Assembly (NCBI RefSeq): GCF_016695175.1
Contig: NZ_CP068023.1
Location: forward strand, 1,875,501-1,939,500
DNA: 64,000 bases
Direction of reading: 5' to 3'
Source of the DNA: Pseudoalteromonas sp. GCY
Lineage (GTDB): Bacteria; Pseudomonadota; Gammaproteobacteria; Enterobacterales; Alteromonadaceae
Part shown: in pieces, positions 63,361 through 64,000 of the stretch
Layout: the number at the start of each line of letters is the position of its first letter
Position numbering within the stretch: position 1 is the first letter of the stretch
Notes under the pieces: generated by a model
Database searches by the model: none
Told to the model about the DNA's origin: nothing
Seen by the model: the letters and a program-made list of their open reading frames with translations, nothing else
Translations under genes and position numbers: made by a program

Positions 63361-64000
63361 ATGGCGATTGTACATAAAACTCGAACTCAATTAGTTGCTG
63401 AAGCAATTCGTGAAAAAATCCTCACTGGTGAAATCAAAGCGGGCGAGCCGCTGAGGCAAGCTGCGCTGGCAGATGAGTTAAATGTAAGCCGTATTCCCGT
63501 TAGAGAAGCACTCCTGCAACTAGAAGCCGAAGGCTTAGTTAACTTTGAAGCGCACAAAGGTGCGACGGTCACGCGCTTAAGTGCCGAACAAATCGATGAA
63601 ATATTTGATCTACGCGCATTGTTAGAAGCTGAGCTGTTACGCCACTCAATCGACAAGTTAACCGCACGCGACCTGCTCGAAGCTGAAGCCATCTTAGCCG
63701 AGCTTGAAGAAGCCACTGCCGCTGGTGATACACAGCTGGCAACGGGCAAACTCAACGCCGAATTTCACAGCAAACTCTACAGCAAAGCACAGCGCCCACA
63801 AACTCGCGAGCTGGTGGATGTGTACAGTAAAAACTCCGAGCGCTACGTGCGCATGCACATCCTACTCGCTGGCGGCATAAAAACCGCACCAGAGGAACAC
63901 CGCCAGCTATTAGAACTGTGCCGCGATAAAAATACCAAAGGGGCGTGTGACTTTTTGAAAAAGCATATCACCGGCGCTAAAGATGATATTAAGACGTTGC
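63361..64000 (+). CDS. GntR/FCD-family regulator of hydroxyproline use (3' end outside window)
   Basis: The frame is open from ATG 63361 to the window end (213 residues seen). An N-terminal winged helix-turn-helix (LVAEAIREKILTGEIKAGEP, ALADELNVSRIPVREALLQL) is followed by an FCD effector domain (about 80 onward, IDEIFDLRALLEAELL, with LNAEFHSKLY and EEHRQLLEL holding metal/ligand residues). Position after the hydroxyproline genes and the TTGTATACAA sites suggest it represses them until a pathway intermediate binds. No RBS stronger than weak A-rich sequence is seen. Confidence 0.88.
   Translation, partial: MAIVHKTRTQLVAEAIREKILTGEIKAGEPLRQAALADELNVSRIPVREALLQLEAEGLVNFEAHKGATVTRLSAEQIDEIFDLRALLEAELLRHSIDKLTARDLLEAEAILAELEEATAAGDTQLATGKLNAEFHSKLYSKAQRPQTRELVDVYSKNSERYVRMHILLAGGIKTAPEEHRQLLELCRDKNTKGACDFLKKHITGAKDDIKTL

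Noticed and set aside
63387..63755. Minus-strand open frame of 122 codons near the right end
   Set aside because: It lies wholly inside the GntR/FCD coding region, which has clear domains on the plus strand, and is Ser/Ala-rich shadow sequence.
1..64000. CRISPR arrays, insertion sequences or prophage genes
   Set aside because: No regularly spaced repeats, transposase-like products or phage structural genes were found.

Overview
The window is a contiguous piece of a gammaproteobacterial chromosome, most likely a marine Alteromonadales and probably Pseudoalteromonas. This rests on gene content and order (tusDCBE, msrC-proQ-prc, pyrD-zapC-rlmKL-uup, comEC-msbA-lpxK-ycaR-kdsB, csdAE with tcdA, gltA/sdhCDAB/sucABCD), a very large NAD-dependent glutamate dehydrogenase, a two-lipoyl SucB and moderate-to-low GC. 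No database search was possible. I see no prophage, insertion sequence, CRISPR array or rRNA operon.

Region by region. 1-2.15 kb is AT-rich and holds three tandem paralogues of an exported Cys-His-x-Cys protein family I do not recognise; the first copy is split by a frameshift. 2.2-4.2 kb (minus) carries tusDCBE (tRNA 2-thiouridine sulfur relay) and a BI-1/YccA membrane protein. 4.5-4.72 kb has two identical tRNA-Ser(UGA) genes. 4.9-8.9 kb carries a small membrane protein, msrC, a small acidic protein, proQ and prc. 9.1-13.5 kb carries an NhaC antiporter, pepN and a DUF2835 gene. 13.7-20.6 kb is a DUF1302 / DUF1329 / Ycf48-like / MMPL operon that looks like an envelope hydrophobic-cargo transport system. 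Next come gdhB (20.9-25.7 kb), pyrD, zapC, a zinc ribbon gene, rlmKL, a glutaredoxin-like gene, uup and a DUF3466 exported protein (to 34.0 kb). 34.1-42.1 kb carries DUF2062, comEC, msbA, lpxK, ycaR, kdsB, a pseudouridine synthase and tcdA; csdE and csdA lie convergent to these.

43.8-55.4 kb is the TCA block: gltA (minus) diverges from sdhCDAB-sucAB-sucCD. The sequence shows several regulatory elements here: a 22-bp dyad inside a 19-bp promoter spacer upstream of gltA, a good sdhC promoter with a leader hairpin, a hairpin between sdhB and sucA, and two terminator-like hairpins (one after sucB, one in the sucC leader). Then come a Crp/Fnr-type regulator, a small secreted protein and an ABM-domain protein.

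57.1-64.0 kb is a hydroxyproline-use locus: a prolidase-like M24 peptidase and an FAD amino-acid oxidase on the minus strand, divergent from a pyrroline-hydroxycarboxylate deaminase (DapA family), a hydroxyproline 2-epimerase and an alpha-ketoglutarate semialdehyde dehydrogenase, followed by a GntR/FCD regulator cut off by the window end. A perfect palindrome with core TTGTATACAA lies between the -35 and -10 of the divergent promoter and the same core recurs at the far end of the operon. Its product, 2-oxoglutarate, feeds the TCA enzymes encoded a few kb upstream.
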